From positions 4,038,750 through 4,102,749 of the forward strand of contig NZ_CP033877.1 in NCBI RefSeq assembly GCF_006970445.1: DNA of 64,000 nucleotides. Reading direction: 5' to 3'. Below the pieces are notes generated by a model that was given only the letters and a program-made list of their open reading frames with translations, searched no databases and was not told the DNA's origin. Shown in pieces: positions 16,440 to 25,092 of the stretch. The position numbers and the translations under genes are program-made. The first letter of the stretch is position 1. The number at the start of each line of letters is the position of its first letter. This stretch comes from Stenotrophomonas maltophilia. GTDB lineage: Bacteria; Pseudomonadota; Gammaproteobacteria; Xanthomonadales; Xanthomonadaceae.

Positions 16440-18977
16440 TCAGGCCGCCGCGCGCGCCTGGGGCATCGACTGCAGGCGGAACGCGCCCACCGCTTCGGCC
16501 AGAGCGTGCACCTGGGCCTGCATCTGCGCCGTCGAGGCACCGGCCTCTTCCACCAGGCTGGCATTGCGCTGGGTGCTGGCCTCCATCTGCACGATGGTCT
16601 GGTTCACCTGCGCGATGCCGGCATGCTGGTCCTGCGACGCACTGCGGATACCAGCCAGCAGGTCGGCCAGCTGCTGCACGCTGCCGACGATCTCGCCCAT
16701 CGTGGTGCCGGCCTGCTCGGCCTGCTGGTTGCCCTGCCCGACGCGCGCCACCGAATCCTCGATCAGTCCCTTGATCTGCTTGGCCGCCTCGGCACTGCGC
16801 TGCGCCAGCAGGCGTACTTCCGCAGCCACCACGGCGAAGCTGCGGCCCTGCTCGCCGGCGCGCGCCGCTTCCACCGCCGCATTGAGGGCAAGGATGTTGG
16901 TCTGGAAGGCGATGCCGTCGATCAGCTGGGTGATGTCGCCGATCCGTCGCGAGGCCTCGCTGATGCCCTGCATGGTCGCGACCACCTGGCCGACGGCCTC
17001 GCCCCCCCGCTGGGCCACCACTGCCGCACCCTGCACCAGGGCATCGGCGCGACCTGCTGCATCGGCGTTGCGGCCGACGGTATCGGTCAGCTCGTGCATC
17101 GACGCCGCAGTCTCTTCCAGGTTGGCGGCCTGCTGCTCGGTGCGCTGCGACAGGTCGTGATGGCCGGCAACGATCTCGCCGACACCGGTATCGAGGCTGG
17201 ACGCAACGTGCTGGATGCGGGTGACAATGCGGCCCAGCTGCGCGACGGTGGTATTGGCATCGTCGCGCATGCGTGCGAACACACCCTGCAGCTCCCCCTC
17301 CATGCGCACGCTGAGATCGCCACGGGCCAGCGCGGCCAACAATGCCTGAAGGTCGCCCAGGTTGGTTTCAAAGGTGGCCAGCAGGCGGTTGATGCTGGTC
17401 GACAATGTGCGCACGAAGCCCTGCTTGCCCTCCAGCACGATGCGGCCATGCAGGTCGCCGTGTGCTGCAGCATCGACCAGGGCAGCCACTTCGGTTTCCA
17501 GCAGCGTTTCCAGCGCACGACTGCGCCATTCCACCGCGACGCCGAGGAACTGCCCTTCGTCGATGACGGGGTTGGCAATCAGCTGGTAGCGCACACCGGC
17601 ATGACCGATCTCGCGCTCCTCGCGCTGGCGCACGTCGGCCAGGCTGGCCAGCGCCGGATGCAGGCGCACTGCATCGCTGCCCACCAGATCTTCGACCTCG
17701 CGCTCGAGTTGCTGCAGCAGTGCCGGATTGACGTAGGCCACCTGGCCCTCGGCATCGATCACCATCAAGCCGGTCTGCGCACTGTCCAATGCCTGCCGCA
17801 CACGGGTGTTGCCGCGTGCCAGGGCACGCTCGGTCCCGATGCGCGCGCGCAAGCGCTGCTGCATGTCGACCAGGCGCTGGGCCAGCTGGCCGATCTCATC
17901 ATTGGCGTTGTAGACGCGCAAGGTGGTGTCGAGGCGATCATCGGCGATGTCGCTGGCGAAGCGCAGGGTGTCCTCGATCGGCTGGCGCACCGCACGCAGC
18001 ACCAGCACCAGACTGGTGATCAACACACCGGCGACCAGCAGCAGGGTCACTGCAAACAGCACGCTCATGGTGCGCGCACCGGCCTGCTGGCGGGCCTGGG
18101 CATGGGCCAGCGCCGCTACCTGCGCCTGCTGGAACGCAGCCAGTGCCGGCGCCACGCCGGCAGCGGCATCCAGCAGCGACTGCGCTTCCACATCCAGGCC
18201 GACGCGGGCAGCGGTGTAGCCCAGCAACGCGATCTGATAGCCGTCCATGCCGCTGCGCAGGGTGTCCTGCACGTCGGCAGGCAACCCGGTCAATGCGAGG
18301 TCGAAGGGCAGCTTTTCCTCGCTGGCGCGGTCGGCATGGGTGGAGTCGCCGTCAAGCAGCAGCAGCGCCTCCTGCCTGCGCATCTTCTGCAGAGACAACG
18401 CCAACGGAGGCCGCTGCAGCGCATCCACCTGCGCCTGCAGGGTGTCGGCCGCCTGCTGCAGCTGCGCAGCGAGGCCCGCATCACCACGCCCCATCTCATC
18501 GACGCGTTCGAACAGCGCGGCCACACCCTGCGAGAACGCGTCGGCGGCTTCGGTCAGTGCCTGCAGCGCCTGGCGCCGGCCGGCATCCATCGGCATCGCG
18601 CGCAGCGCCTGCAGATCGATCTGCAACGCCTTCTGCGTTGCCAGCAGCTGCGCGCGGTCGGCATCGTCGAAACTGCGTGCATACTGGGTCTGCAGACGAC
18701 GCGCCTCGGCCACCCGCGTGGCCAGGCTCGCGGCCAGGTCACTGCCACGCTGGTAGCTGGCCTGGCTGCGTGCAGCCTGGGTGTTGGCATGGCCGGTCCA
18801 GCCGTAGACGGCAGCGATCGCGATCAGGCCCAGGCCACAGACCCACAAGGTCGCCTTGAGCTTGTTGGCCACGCTCAGCCGGTGCGGTTGCAGCCACAGC
18901 AGCAGGCCGGGGGACGCCGAGCGCAGCGCGGCAAGCCGCAGGCGCAGGGACCGGAAGTGGGGGACGACGGCCGACAT
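16440..18977 (-). CDS. Methyl-accepting chemotaxis protein with PAS domain
   Basis: An 845-aa membrane chemoreceptor. It has a membrane segment at about residues 45-65, a long helical ligand region, a second membrane segment near 325-345, a HAMP domain (DEIGQLAQRLVDMQQRL), a PAS domain (LMVIDAEGQVAYVN), a second HAMP-like stretch, and a methyl-accepting domain with the hairpin tip IAFQTNILALNAAVEAARAG. It signals through CheW/CheA to motility or, in this group, possibly type IV pili. The ATG at 18977 has GGAG upstream; a longer in-frame start at 19055 is less likely. No C-terminal CheR-tether pentapeptide is seen (end PQARAAA). Confidence 0.93.
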   Translation of the reverse strand: MSAVVPHFRSLRLRLAALRSASPGLLLWLQPHRLSVANKLKATLWVCGLGLIAIAAVYGWTGHANTQAARSQASYQRGSDLAASLATRVAEARRLQTQYARSFDDADRAQLLATQKALQIDLQALRAMPMDAGRRQALQALTEAADAFSQGVAALFERVDEMGRGDAGLAAQLQQAADTLQAQVDALQRPPLALSLQKMRRQEALLLLDGDSTHADRASEEKLPFDLALTGLPADVQDTLRSGMDGYQIALLGYTAARVGLDVEAQSLLDAAAGVAPALAAFQQAQVAALAHAQARQQAGARTMSVLFAVTLLLVAGVLITSLVLVLRAVRQPIEDTLRFASDIADDRLDTTLRVYNANDEIGQLAQRLVDMQQRLRARIGTERALARGNTRVRQALDSAQTGLMVIDAEGQVAYVNPALLQQLEREVEDLVGSDAVRLHPALASLADVRQREEREIGHAGVRYQLIANPVIDEGQFLGVAVEWRSRALETLLETEVAALVDAAAHGDLHGRIVLEGKQGFVRTLSTSINRLLATFETNLGDLQALLAALARGDLSVRMEGELQGVFARMRDDANTTVAQLGRIVTRIQHVASSLDTGVGEIVAGHHDLSQRTEQQAANLEETAASMHELTDTVGRNADAAGRADALVQGAAVVAQRGGEAVGQVVATMQGISEASRRIGDITQLIDGIAFQTNILALNAAVEAARAGEQGRSFAVVAAEVRLLAQRSAEAAKQIKGLIEDSVARVGQGNQQAEQAGTTMGEIVGSVQQLADLLAGIRSASQDQHAGIAQVNQTIVQMEASTQRNASLVEEAGASTAQMQAQVHALAEAVGAFRLQSMPQARAAA

Positions 18978-19179
18978 GACAGGCTCCAGGCGGAAGGACG
19001 CACCTGTATCGGCTGGATCTGGAGCAACTTTAGGGATTTTTTGGGCCAGCCCCACCGATGGCTGGCGGACGCGGCCTTTGTACCCGGCACAGGCGACGGG
19101 GGCATGACACCCGCGCGGTGCTTGACCTCAACCCCGGTTGGGGGAGCACAGTGGACTCCCTCCCCCGCCCGGTGCCTCC

Positions 19180-20019
19180 ATGACGACGCTCGATGTCCCC
19201 CGCTACCTGCAACGCCTGCAGCTGGATGCCCCGCCACCGCTGACGCTGGCGGGTCTGACGCTGCTGCAGCAGCGCCACAACGCACTGCTGCCGTTCGAGA
19301 CCCTCAGCTGCCTGTTGCGCGATGCGGTACCGATCGACCTGGACAGCGTGCAGCGCAAGCTGCTCGACGACCGCCGTGGCGGTTACTGCTTCGAACTCAA
19401 TGGGGGCCTGCTGGCGCTGCTGCAGGCCTTGGGCTTCGATGCGCAGCCGTTGAGCGCGCGCGTGCTGCTGGCCGCCCAGGACGGCGAACTGACCGCGCGG
19501 ACCCACCTGCTGCTGCGCGTGCAGGTGGACGGCGATGACTGGCTGGTGGATGCCGGTTTCGGCAGCCTGACCCCGACCGTACCGCTGCGCCTGCACGACC
19601 CGCAGCCGCAGGCCACGCCACACGAGCGCTACCTGCTGCAGCGCCTGCCCGGTGGGGGGGATTTCGTGCTGTCCGCCGAATCCGCCGACGGCTGGCGGGC
19701 GATGTACCGCTTCGACCTGCACGCGCCCGCGCCGATCGACAACGTGGTGGGCAACTGGTACGTGTGCACCCATCCCGATTCCAGTTTCCCCGGCCAGCTG
19801 CGCGCGTCGCTGACCGGGCCGGACTGGCGACGCACCATCGGCAGCGGCAACTACACCGAGTACCGCCCCGGCAAGGCACCGGACAAGCGCCCGCTGCATG
19901 ATGTTGGCGACGTGCGCGAGGTATTGCAGCAGCGCTTCGGCATGCAGCTGCCGGACGACCGACGACTGGATCCGGCGATCAACGACTGGCTGCAGCGCTC
20001 GCGTGCCCCGACGGAGTAG
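19180..20019 (+). CDS. nat: Arylamine N-acetyltransferase
   Basis: A 279-aa enzyme transferring acetyl from acetyl-CoA to arylamines, hydrazines and similar xenobiotics. The catalytic triad is visible at family spacing: Cys70 in RRGGYCFELN, His109 in ARTHLLL and Asp124 in VDAGFG. Length is standard. It starts at ATG 19180; the upstream in-frame start at 19138 adds a non-conserved stretch. It is divergent from the chemoreceptor and appears monocistronic. Confidence 0.93.
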   Translation: MTTLDVPRYLQRLQLDAPPPLTLAGLTLLQQRHNALLPFETLSCLLRDAVPIDLDSVQRKLLDDRRGGYCFELNGGLLALLQALGFDAQPLSARVLLAAQDGELTARTHLLLRVQVDGDDWLVDAGFGSLTPTVPLRLHDPQPQATPHERYLLQRLPGGGDFVLSAESADGWRAMYRFDLHAPAPIDNVVGNWYVCTHPDSSFPGQLRASLTGPDWRRTIGSGNYTEYRPGKAPDKRPLHDVGDVREVLQQRFGMQLPDDRRLDPAINDWLQRSRAPTE

Positions 20020-20030
20020 CCGCTGCACGT

Positions 20031-20054
20031 GTAGCGTCGAGCCAAGCTTGACGG
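20031..20054 (+). repeat. Degenerate GTAG-type element (GTCGAGC subtype)
   Basis: GTAGCGTCGAGCC followed by an imperfect GCTTGAC arm. It is related to 21274-21313. It follows the acetyltransferase stop codon. Confidence 0.45.
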
Positions 20055-20099
20055 GTGCATTGGCGGCGTAATCAACAGCAGCCGAGCATGGGCCCGTCT

Positions 20100-20471
20100 C
20101 TATGGATTCGTGCGCGCCTGCAGCGCAATGCGGTTGCCTTCGCTGTCGGCAATCTCGGCCACGCGCCAGTCGCCGGCATCGGCCGGGCCGAAGCGCAGCC
20201 CAGCGCCCGCCTTCAGCGCGCGATCGACGCTGGCGTCCAGGTCATCAACCCCGATGTAGATGCGCGCGCCGTGTTCGGAAGGCAGATAGTCCGCACCCTG
20301 CACCAGCGCCATGCTGGCACCGACGACCTCGTCGGCAAACGGAAGGTAGGCCATCCTGCAGTCGTGCAGCAGGATCGGTTCGTCCACCGCCACCTGCAGC
20401 CATTGCTGGTAGAACGTGATGGCCCGGGCCAGGTCAGTGACCGGTATCTCAACGTGCAGGATGGGGTTCAT
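20100..20471 (-). CDS. VOC-superfamily (glyoxalase/bleomycin-resistance-like) protein
   Basis: A 123-aa single-module vicinal-oxygen-chelate protein: LHVEIPVTDLARAITFYQQW at the start, then YIGVDDLDASVDRALKAGA and IADSEGNRIALQ at the end. These are the two beta-alpha-beta-beta-beta halves of the fold. Such proteins are metal-dependent lyases or dioxygenases, or drug-binding proteins; nothing here picks one. The ATG at 20471 matches the family start; upstream in-frame sequence looks non-coding. Confidence 0.85.
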   Translation of the reverse strand: MNPILHVEIPVTDLARAITFYQQWLQVAVDEPILLHDCRMAYLPFADEVVGASMALVQGADYLPSEHGARIYIGVDDLDASVDRALKAGAGLRFGPADAGDWRVAEIADSEGNRIALQARTNP

Positions 20472-20553
20472 GTCCGCAGGATAACCGGATACTGACACGG
20501 CCTTGCAGGGCGGCACTGGCATGCTGGACCGCCCTTTCCCCGCGGAGTCCTGC

Positions 20554-21270
20554 ATGTCCCTGGCCGATCATCGTAGTGCGCTGGCGCCGCTGGGCTTCCT
20601 GCGCGTGGCCATCAACCTGGGCAATCCAGTGCTGGCGCAGGGCGATGCGAACGCCCCGCGCGGCCCCTCGCTGGAACTGGCCACGGCATTGGCGCAGCGG
20701 ATGGGCGTGCAGGCACGCTTCAGCTGCCACGACGCCGCAGCCTCGGTGGTCGCTGCAGCCAGCGAGGATGCCTGGGACCTGGCCTTCCTGGCCATCGATC
20801 CGGCGCGCGCCGACCGCATCGCCTTCAGCGCCCCCTATGTGGAGATCGAGGGCACTTACCTGGTGCGCGAGGACAGCCCTGCGCAGCAGGTGGCCGACCT
20901 GGACCGCGATGGCCTGCGCATCGCGGTCGGTCGTGGCGCGGCCTACGATCTGTTCCTCAGCCGTGAACTGCGCCACGCCAAGATCGAGCGGGCCGAGACG
21001 TCGGCGGCGGCGATCACCCTGTTCGAGCAGCAGCGCCTGGATGCCGCCGCCGGCGTGCGCCAACCGTTGGCCGGCTGGGCGCAGACGCATCCCGGCCACC
21101 GCGTGCTGGCCGACCGCTTCACCGCGATCCAGCAGGCGGTCGCGGCGCCGGCCTCGCGCCCGGCCGATGCCTTGCAGGCGCTGTTCAACGAGGTGGAGGC
21201 GATCAAGGCCGGCCCGTTGCTGGAAGCTGCGTTTGCCCGTGCGGGACAGGCGGTTACGCTGGTCCGGTGA
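20554..21270 (+). CDS. Family 3 solute-binding-like protein lacking a signal peptide
   Basis: A 238-aa protein with the fold signatures of amino-acid ABC transporter binding proteins: LRVAINLGNP, GPSLELATALAQRMG, DLAFLAIDPARADRIAFSAPY and LRIAVGRGAAYDLFLSR. GGAG sits 7 nt before the ATG at 20554. No signal peptide or lipobox precedes the fold, and starting at the earlier ATG (20521) does not supply one. No permease or ATPase gene is adjacent. It may be a cytoplasmic sensor or enzyme-like descendant rather than a transporter part; this is inference. Confidence 0.8.
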   Translation: MSLADHRSALAPLGFLRVAINLGNPVLAQGDANAPRGPSLELATALAQRMGVQARFSCHDAAASVVAAASEDAWDLAFLAIDPARADRIAFSAPYVEIEGTYLVREDSPAQQVADLDRDGLRIAVGRGAAYDLFLSRELRHAKIERAETSAAAITLFEQQRLDAAAGVRQPLAGWAQTHPGHRVLADRFTAIQQAVAAPASRPADALQALFNEVEAIKAGPLLEAAFARAGQAVTLVR

Positions 21271-21273
21271 CTG

Positions 21274-21313
21274 TAGGGTCGAGCAGCAGCCGTCGAGCGT
21301 GGCTCGACGCTAC
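21274..21313. repeat. GTAG-type element pair, GTCGAGC subtype
   Basis: GTAGGGTCGAGC at one end and GCTCGACGCTAC at the other form an inverted pair; the core GTCGAGC-GTG-GCTCGAC at 21292-21308 is a perfect palindrome. The LysR stop codon (21310-21312) lies inside the element. Confidence 0.65.
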
Positions 21314-22209
21314 AACTGCGCGTCTGCCATGTGCCGCACGTGCTCGGCAGCCTGCGCGTGCAGCCAGTCGCGGAAGGCGAGAAAGCCGCGATGGCGGGTC
21401 GAACGCTGCGGGTAAACCAGCCAATGCGGCCAGGCGGTTTTCAGGCGGAGGCTGGACAGCGCTACCAGTTGGCCGGAATCCAGCAGCAGGCGCGCGCGCG
21501 TCACCCGCCCCAGCGCCACGCCCACCCCGTCCAGCGCCGCACGGTGGTGTGCCTCCGAATCATCCAGCACCGCCACGAAGCGCGGCGGTGGGCTCTGCCC
21601 GCTCAACGCGAACCAGGCGCCCCACGCGCCATCGGGATCACCCAGCAGCGGCCATCGGTTCAACGGCACACGTTCGACGCCTCCCATGCGTTCGATCAGT
21701 GCCGGGCTGGCCATCGGCAGCAGCCACTCGTCGAACAGCGGCTCCACCACCAGGCCCGGCCACTGCCCGCTGCCCAGCCGCAGCGCGGCGTCGAACTGGC
21801 GCTGCCGCTCGAAATCAATCAGGCGTTCACTCGACTGCAGGTTGATCTCGATCTGCGGGTGCTCAGCCACGAAGTGACCCAGCCGCGGCACCAGCCAGGC
21901 CGACGCCATCGACGGTACCGCGCTGATCGTCAGCACGTGCTCGGCGCGTGCGGCATAGGGCTGGAAGGCTTCGTTGATCGCATCCAGATGCGGGGCGACC
22001 TGGTCGAGCAGGCGCTGCCCCTCCAGCGTGAGGGTGACGCCACGCGGCTGGCGGACCAGCAGCGGCTGCCCCAGCCGCTCTTCCAGCTGGCGCATCTGGT
22101 GGCTGAGCGCACTGACGGTCAGGTTCATCGACGCCGCCGCGCGCGACAGGTTGCCGAGCCGGGCGGCAGCCACGAAGCCTTGCAGGGCATGAAGGGGCGG
22201 ACGGGACAT
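21310..22209 (-). CDS. LysR-family transcriptional regulator (GcvA-like)
   Basis: A 299-aa regulator starting MSRPPLHALQGFVAAARLGN. The N-terminal helix-turn-helix is clear (NLSRAAASMNLTVSALSHQM, then RLGQPLLVRQPRGVTLT), followed by the effector-binding domain (VLTISAVPSMASAWLVPRLG) typical of the GcvA/AmpR branch. It is divergent from a short reading frame at 22308 that a REP element interrupts, so its usual divergent target may be lost here. The effector is unknown. Confidence 0.92.
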   Translation of the reverse strand: MSRPPLHALQGFVAAARLGNLSRAAASMNLTVSALSHQMRQLEERLGQPLLVRQPRGVTLTLEGQRLLDQVAPHLDAINEAFQPYAARAEHVLTISAVPSMASAWLVPRLGHFVAEHPQIEINLQSSERLIDFERQRQFDAALRLGSGQWPGLVVEPLFDEWLLPMASPALIERMGGVERVPLNRWPLLGDPDGAWGAWFALSGQSPPPRFVAVLDDSEAHHRAALDGVGVALGRVTRARLLLDSGQLVALSSLRLKTAWPHWLVYPQRSTRHRGFLAFRDWLHAQAAEHVRHMADAQL

Positions 22210-22307
22210 AAGGCTTGAATTCCTCTCAAGACACGCTTGCGGAAATGTCGCTTTTTGCCCGTCCATGCTGCCCGTATCGTGCAATCCACTCAAGTGGAGG
22301 CACGCTC

Positions 22308-22487
22308 ATGAACATCTTCGGCAGCCTGTTGTTCCTGCACGGCCACGTCGCCAACGCCGAGCTGGCTCGGCAGCTGGCCAGCCCGGTCCCGCCACCCAGC
22401 AGCACTCCGGGTAGTGCCGGCCGCTGGCCGGCAGCTTCGCCAACCGGGCAACCCGCAGCTGCCGGCCGCTGGCCGGCACGCCCCTAA
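22308..22487 (+). CDS. Short hypothetical reading frame running into REP repeats
   Basis: ATG at 22308 is preceded by GGAGG at a good distance, and the first 24 or so residues (MNIFGSLLFLHGHVANAELA) look like real protein. From about codon 35 the frame is encoded by two SMAG-like REP units, giving a low-complexity tail. It ends at 22487, overlapping the end of the phosphatase gene. It is probably the start of a former gene cut off by REP insertion, or a small conserved protein with a decayed tail. I do not recognise the family. Confidence 0.4.
   Translation: MNIFGSLLFLHGHVANAELARQLASPVPPPSSTPGSAGRWPAASPTGQPAAAGRWPARP
22411..22479 (+). repeat. Two direct SMAG-like REP units
   Basis: Copies at 22411-22433 and 22456-22479 have the same orientation, both with the core GCCGGCCGCTGGCCGGC. 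Most copies in this window are single or head-to-head, so a direct pair is less common. Confidence 0.85.
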
Positions 22488-24031
22488 CGCTGCAGCGCCT
22501 CCTGCACCGCCACAGCCACGTCGGTGTTGTCGATGTAACTGCCATCATTCCAGCGCACATGCTGGCGATAGCCGGCATCGACACCCCGCACGCGCTTTCC
22601 AAGCAGCTCCGCGCCAGCGCCCTTGGCCCACAGCGGCACCAGCGCGTTGGAGTGGTTGCCGGTAGGGCGGAAGCTCATCCCCGGCATGCGGCCTCGACCG
22701 TTGTTGCGCACCGGCGCGAAGGCAACGTCCTGTGCATCCGGGCCCATCGGCATGCTGTTGTCATGGTCGGTGGTGACGATCAGCAGGTTGCGTTCCCAGC
22801 CACCGTTGCGTTCGATCCATTCGACCACCGCCGTCACCGCATCATTGAACTCCACGGTTTCCTCGATCAGCCGGCCGTACTGCGGCTGGTCGCTGCACTG
22901 GCCGTAGTGCCATTCGGTGCCACAGGCGCTGGTATGCGCCGCCCAGTCGGTGGCGCCGCCTTCCACCATCAGGAACAGGCCCCTGGTCGAACGCTGCTGC
23001 AGGAACTGCAGTGCGCCACGCGTCATGGTCGCCAGGTCCGGCACGCTGTCGATCTTCCTCACGCCGGAGGGCGTGCTCGCATCCTTGCCCAGCACCTGCA
23101 GCTGGCGCGCCTGCTGCAGCGTATTGGCCACGCGCGGCACGCCGATCAGCGGCCGATCGGCCGGCAGCCGTCCCTGCGCCAGTGCGGCGAACTGTTCCTT
23201 GCTGCGGATCAGGCGCCACGGCCCCGCCGGATTGCCGGCAATGGCGTTGCCCGCCTCCAGCTGCTGCCAGTCCTGCTGCGCGATCCACTCCCACGGGTTC
23301 GCGCAGCCCTCGGCCTTCGCCGCGCCGACACCCTCGTCACAGGCGCGACCATCGACGCTGTAGCCGGGACCGCCGGTCCCCATCACCAGGTCCATGTGGC
23401 CCTGCGCCAGCATCTGGTGCGCAATGGCGTGATAGTTGTTGCGCGATTCGTTCTGCGCCGCGAACGCGGCCGGCGTGGCATGCGCGAACGGCACCGAGGT
23501 GACCACGCCGGTGGCCATGCCCAGGCGCTTGGCGCGCAGCGTGTTGAATTCGACCGGATTGCCATCGTTGTTGTAATTGATGGCGTTGTTGTAGGTCTTG
23601 ATGCCCGAGGACAACGCGGTGCCCGCCGCCGCGCTGTCGGTCGCGACCGCCGCCAGGTACTGGTAGCCGGCAAACGGCAGGTCCGGCGCCGGCACCGGGG
23701 TGTCATCCCACGCCCTGGCTGCGTCGTAACCCAGGGTCTGCGCGCTGTCGCGGGTCGGCTGGCTGCTGGCGTTCAACGGGAAGGTCGCCACCGCCAGGCG
23801 CTGCGGGAAATCCGCATACGGTGCGCCCTCGCGGCTGCCGTACTGCCAGTAGGCGGCGGCATCCCAGGTACCCCAGCCGGCGCCGTCGTTGATCATCACG
23901 ATCACGTTGTGCGGACGGGCTTCGGCAGGGGGAACAGCATCGGCGCGCAGATTCGGCTGGCAGCCGCTCAGGGTGGCCAGTACGGCCAGGATCGACGGGC
24001 ACAGCCAACGTCGCGCAACGGGTCGGGTCAT
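22484..24031 (-). CDS. Alkaline phosphatase lipoprotein
   Basis: A 515-aa secreted phosphomonoesterase of the PhoA superfamily. It has a lipoprotein signal peptide with lipobox LSGC (Cys24), the first metal-binding motif VIVMINDGAG, the nucleophile Ser133 in VATDSAAAGTALSSG, and the later metal ligands in VEGGATDWAAH, TTDHDN and GNHSN. Lipidation suggests anchoring in the outer or inner membrane facing the periplasm. The ATG at 24031 gives the best signal peptide. A palindrome over the upstream region (24080-24094) may be an operator; no clear Pho box was found. Confidence 0.9.
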   Translation of the reverse strand: MTRPVARRWLCPSILAVLATLSGCQPNLRADAVPPAEARPHNVIVMINDGAGWGTWDAAAYWQYGSREGAPYADFPQRLAVATFPLNASSQPTRDSAQTLGYDAARAWDDTPVPAPDLPFAGYQYLAAVATDSAAAGTALSSGIKTYNNAINYNNDGNPVEFNTLRAKRLGMATGVVTSVPFAHATPAAFAAQNESRNNYHAIAHQMLAQGHMDLVMGTGGPGYSVDGRACDEGVGAAKAEGCANPWEWIAQQDWQQLEAGNAIAGNPAGPWRLIRSKEQFAALAQGRLPADRPLIGVPRVANTLQQARQLQVLGKDASTPSGVRKIDSVPDLATMTRGALQFLQQRSTRGLFLMVEGGATDWAAHTSACGTEWHYGQCSDQPQYGRLIEETVEFNDAVTAVVEWIERNGGWERNLLIVTTDHDNSMPMGPDAQDVAFAPVRNNGRGRMPGMSFRPTGNHSNALVPLWAKGAGAELLGKRVRGVDAGYRQHVRWNDGSYIDNTDVAVAVQEALQR

Positions 24032-24079
24032 GGGCTCCTGCAGACGGATCAGCGACGGATCGCGCCGCTTTTGCAACGT

Positions 24080-24094
24080 TATAGCATTGCTATA
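24080..24094. promoter_or_regulatory. TATAGCA-T-TGCTATA palindrome upstream of the phosphatase
   Basis: A perfect 7+1+7 palindrome about 50 nt before the phosphatase start, AT-rich in GC-rich surroundings, with flanking GCAA and TTGC that extend the symmetry. It is a likely operator or promoter core; the regulator is unknown. Confidence 0.45.
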
Positions 24095-24134
24095 TTGCAG
24101 GAGTATGCGGGCGCCACCGCGGCAGCGCCCAAGG

Positions 24135-24160
24135 GGCCGGACCCGCCGCCGGGTCCGGCC
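24135..24160 (-). terminator. Perfect GC hairpin after the lipoprotein gene
   Basis: GGCCGGACCC (24135-24144) pairs perfectly with GGGTCCGGCC (24151-24160). It follows the lipoprotein stop at 24168 on the minus strand but lacks a U tract, so it is either a weak terminator or an mRNA 3'-end stabiliser. Confidence 0.5.
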
Positions 24161-24167
24161 GACGGCC

Positions 24168-24917
24168 TCAGGACGCCGCGTCCTGCGGCAACGTCAGCGA
24201 GCTGCCATCAACGAACACCACGGCTTCCGGCGTCCACACCACCGTGTACTTGCTCTCATCCAGGCTGGCCAGCTTGCGGTCATTGCTCTTGGCCTGGGAG
24301 AAACGCACCGAGCGACTGCCCTGCCAGATCACGCTCTGGCCAGCCGGAATGGTCACGTCATTGGTGATGGCGAATCCAGAAATCTCCTCGCCGAACAGAT
24401 CGCGTACCGACACATAGCCCTTCACGCCGGCGATGTCCTTGCCGGTGTTGTTCTGGTACCCGAAATCCACGACCAGCAGTTCGTCGGTGGTGATGCCGTG
24501 CGAACGCTGCACTTCGATGTCCTTGGACACCACGGTGACGGTGACCGCCTCGCGCAGCGGCTTCATCGCCGCTTCGCGACGCGCTTCAAGTTCCGCCTTC
24601 AACGCGGCCTGGCGCGCTTCCTCGGCCTTGCGCTCTTCGACGAAGCGGCGCTGCTCTTCCACGGCCTTGCCCAGCGTCATGCCCGCTGGAATTCCCTGGC
24701 CTTCCTTGCCGCCGAACACGCCGGCCATCTTCGACGTCAGGGTCACACGCACGATGTAGGCTGCAGCCAACTGCTGTTCTTCAGGGGTAAGCTTCTCCAG
24801 CTCGGGCTTGATCGTGGCCAACTGGTCCACGTCCTGCGGAATCACGGTGTTCTTCGGGTTGGCGCATGCCACCAGCATCAGGCAGGCCAGGCCGGTGACG
24901 ATCAGACGCTTCTTCAT
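24168..24917 (-). CDS. Hypothetical lipoprotein with central coiled coil
   Basis: A 249-aa protein with a lipoprotein signal (lipobox LVAC, about residue 18). The middle (about residues 85-120) is rich in Glu, Arg and Ala (VEEQRRFVEERKAEEARQAA) and should form a coiled coil. The C-terminal half looks like a beta domain (LLVVDFGYQNNTGKDIAGVK). It is monocistronic and divergent from the carboxypeptidase gene. I do not recognise a named family. Confidence 0.75.
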   Translation of the reverse strand: MKKRLIVTGLACLMLVACANPKNTVIPQDVDQLATIKPELEKLTPEEQQLAAAYIVRVTLTSKMAGVFGGKEGQGIPAGMTLGKAVEEQRRFVEERKAEEARQAALKAELEARREAAMKPLREAVTVTVVSKDIEVQRSHGITTDELLVVDFGYQNNTGKDIAGVKGYVSVRDLFGEEISGFAITNDVTIPAGQSVIWQGSRSVRFSQAKSNDRKLASLDESKYTVVWTPEAVVFVDGSSLTLPQDAAS

Positions 24918-25092
24918 GGATGTCCCTTCGCTACTGAAAAATCGGGCTTTCCGGCCCGGCGGAGGCGCAACGTTAGCGTACTTGCTGGCACATTCGTACG
25001 GGTCGACGAACAGGCAAGATTCATGCCGGAGGCCGATCCACGCACCCGTGATCCGCTATCCTCGTGCGGCGTTCCCGTACAGCCTTGCCGAC

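Noticed and set aside
16506..19538. Plus-strand frame of 1010 aa opposite the chemoreceptor
   Set aside because: Antisense shadow of the methyl-accepting domain; no recognisable protein features.
24168..24917. Alternative reading as the long plus-strand frame covering 22559-25172
   Set aside because: Plus-strand text is His/Arg/Gln-rich shadow; the minus strand has a lipobox and coiled coil.
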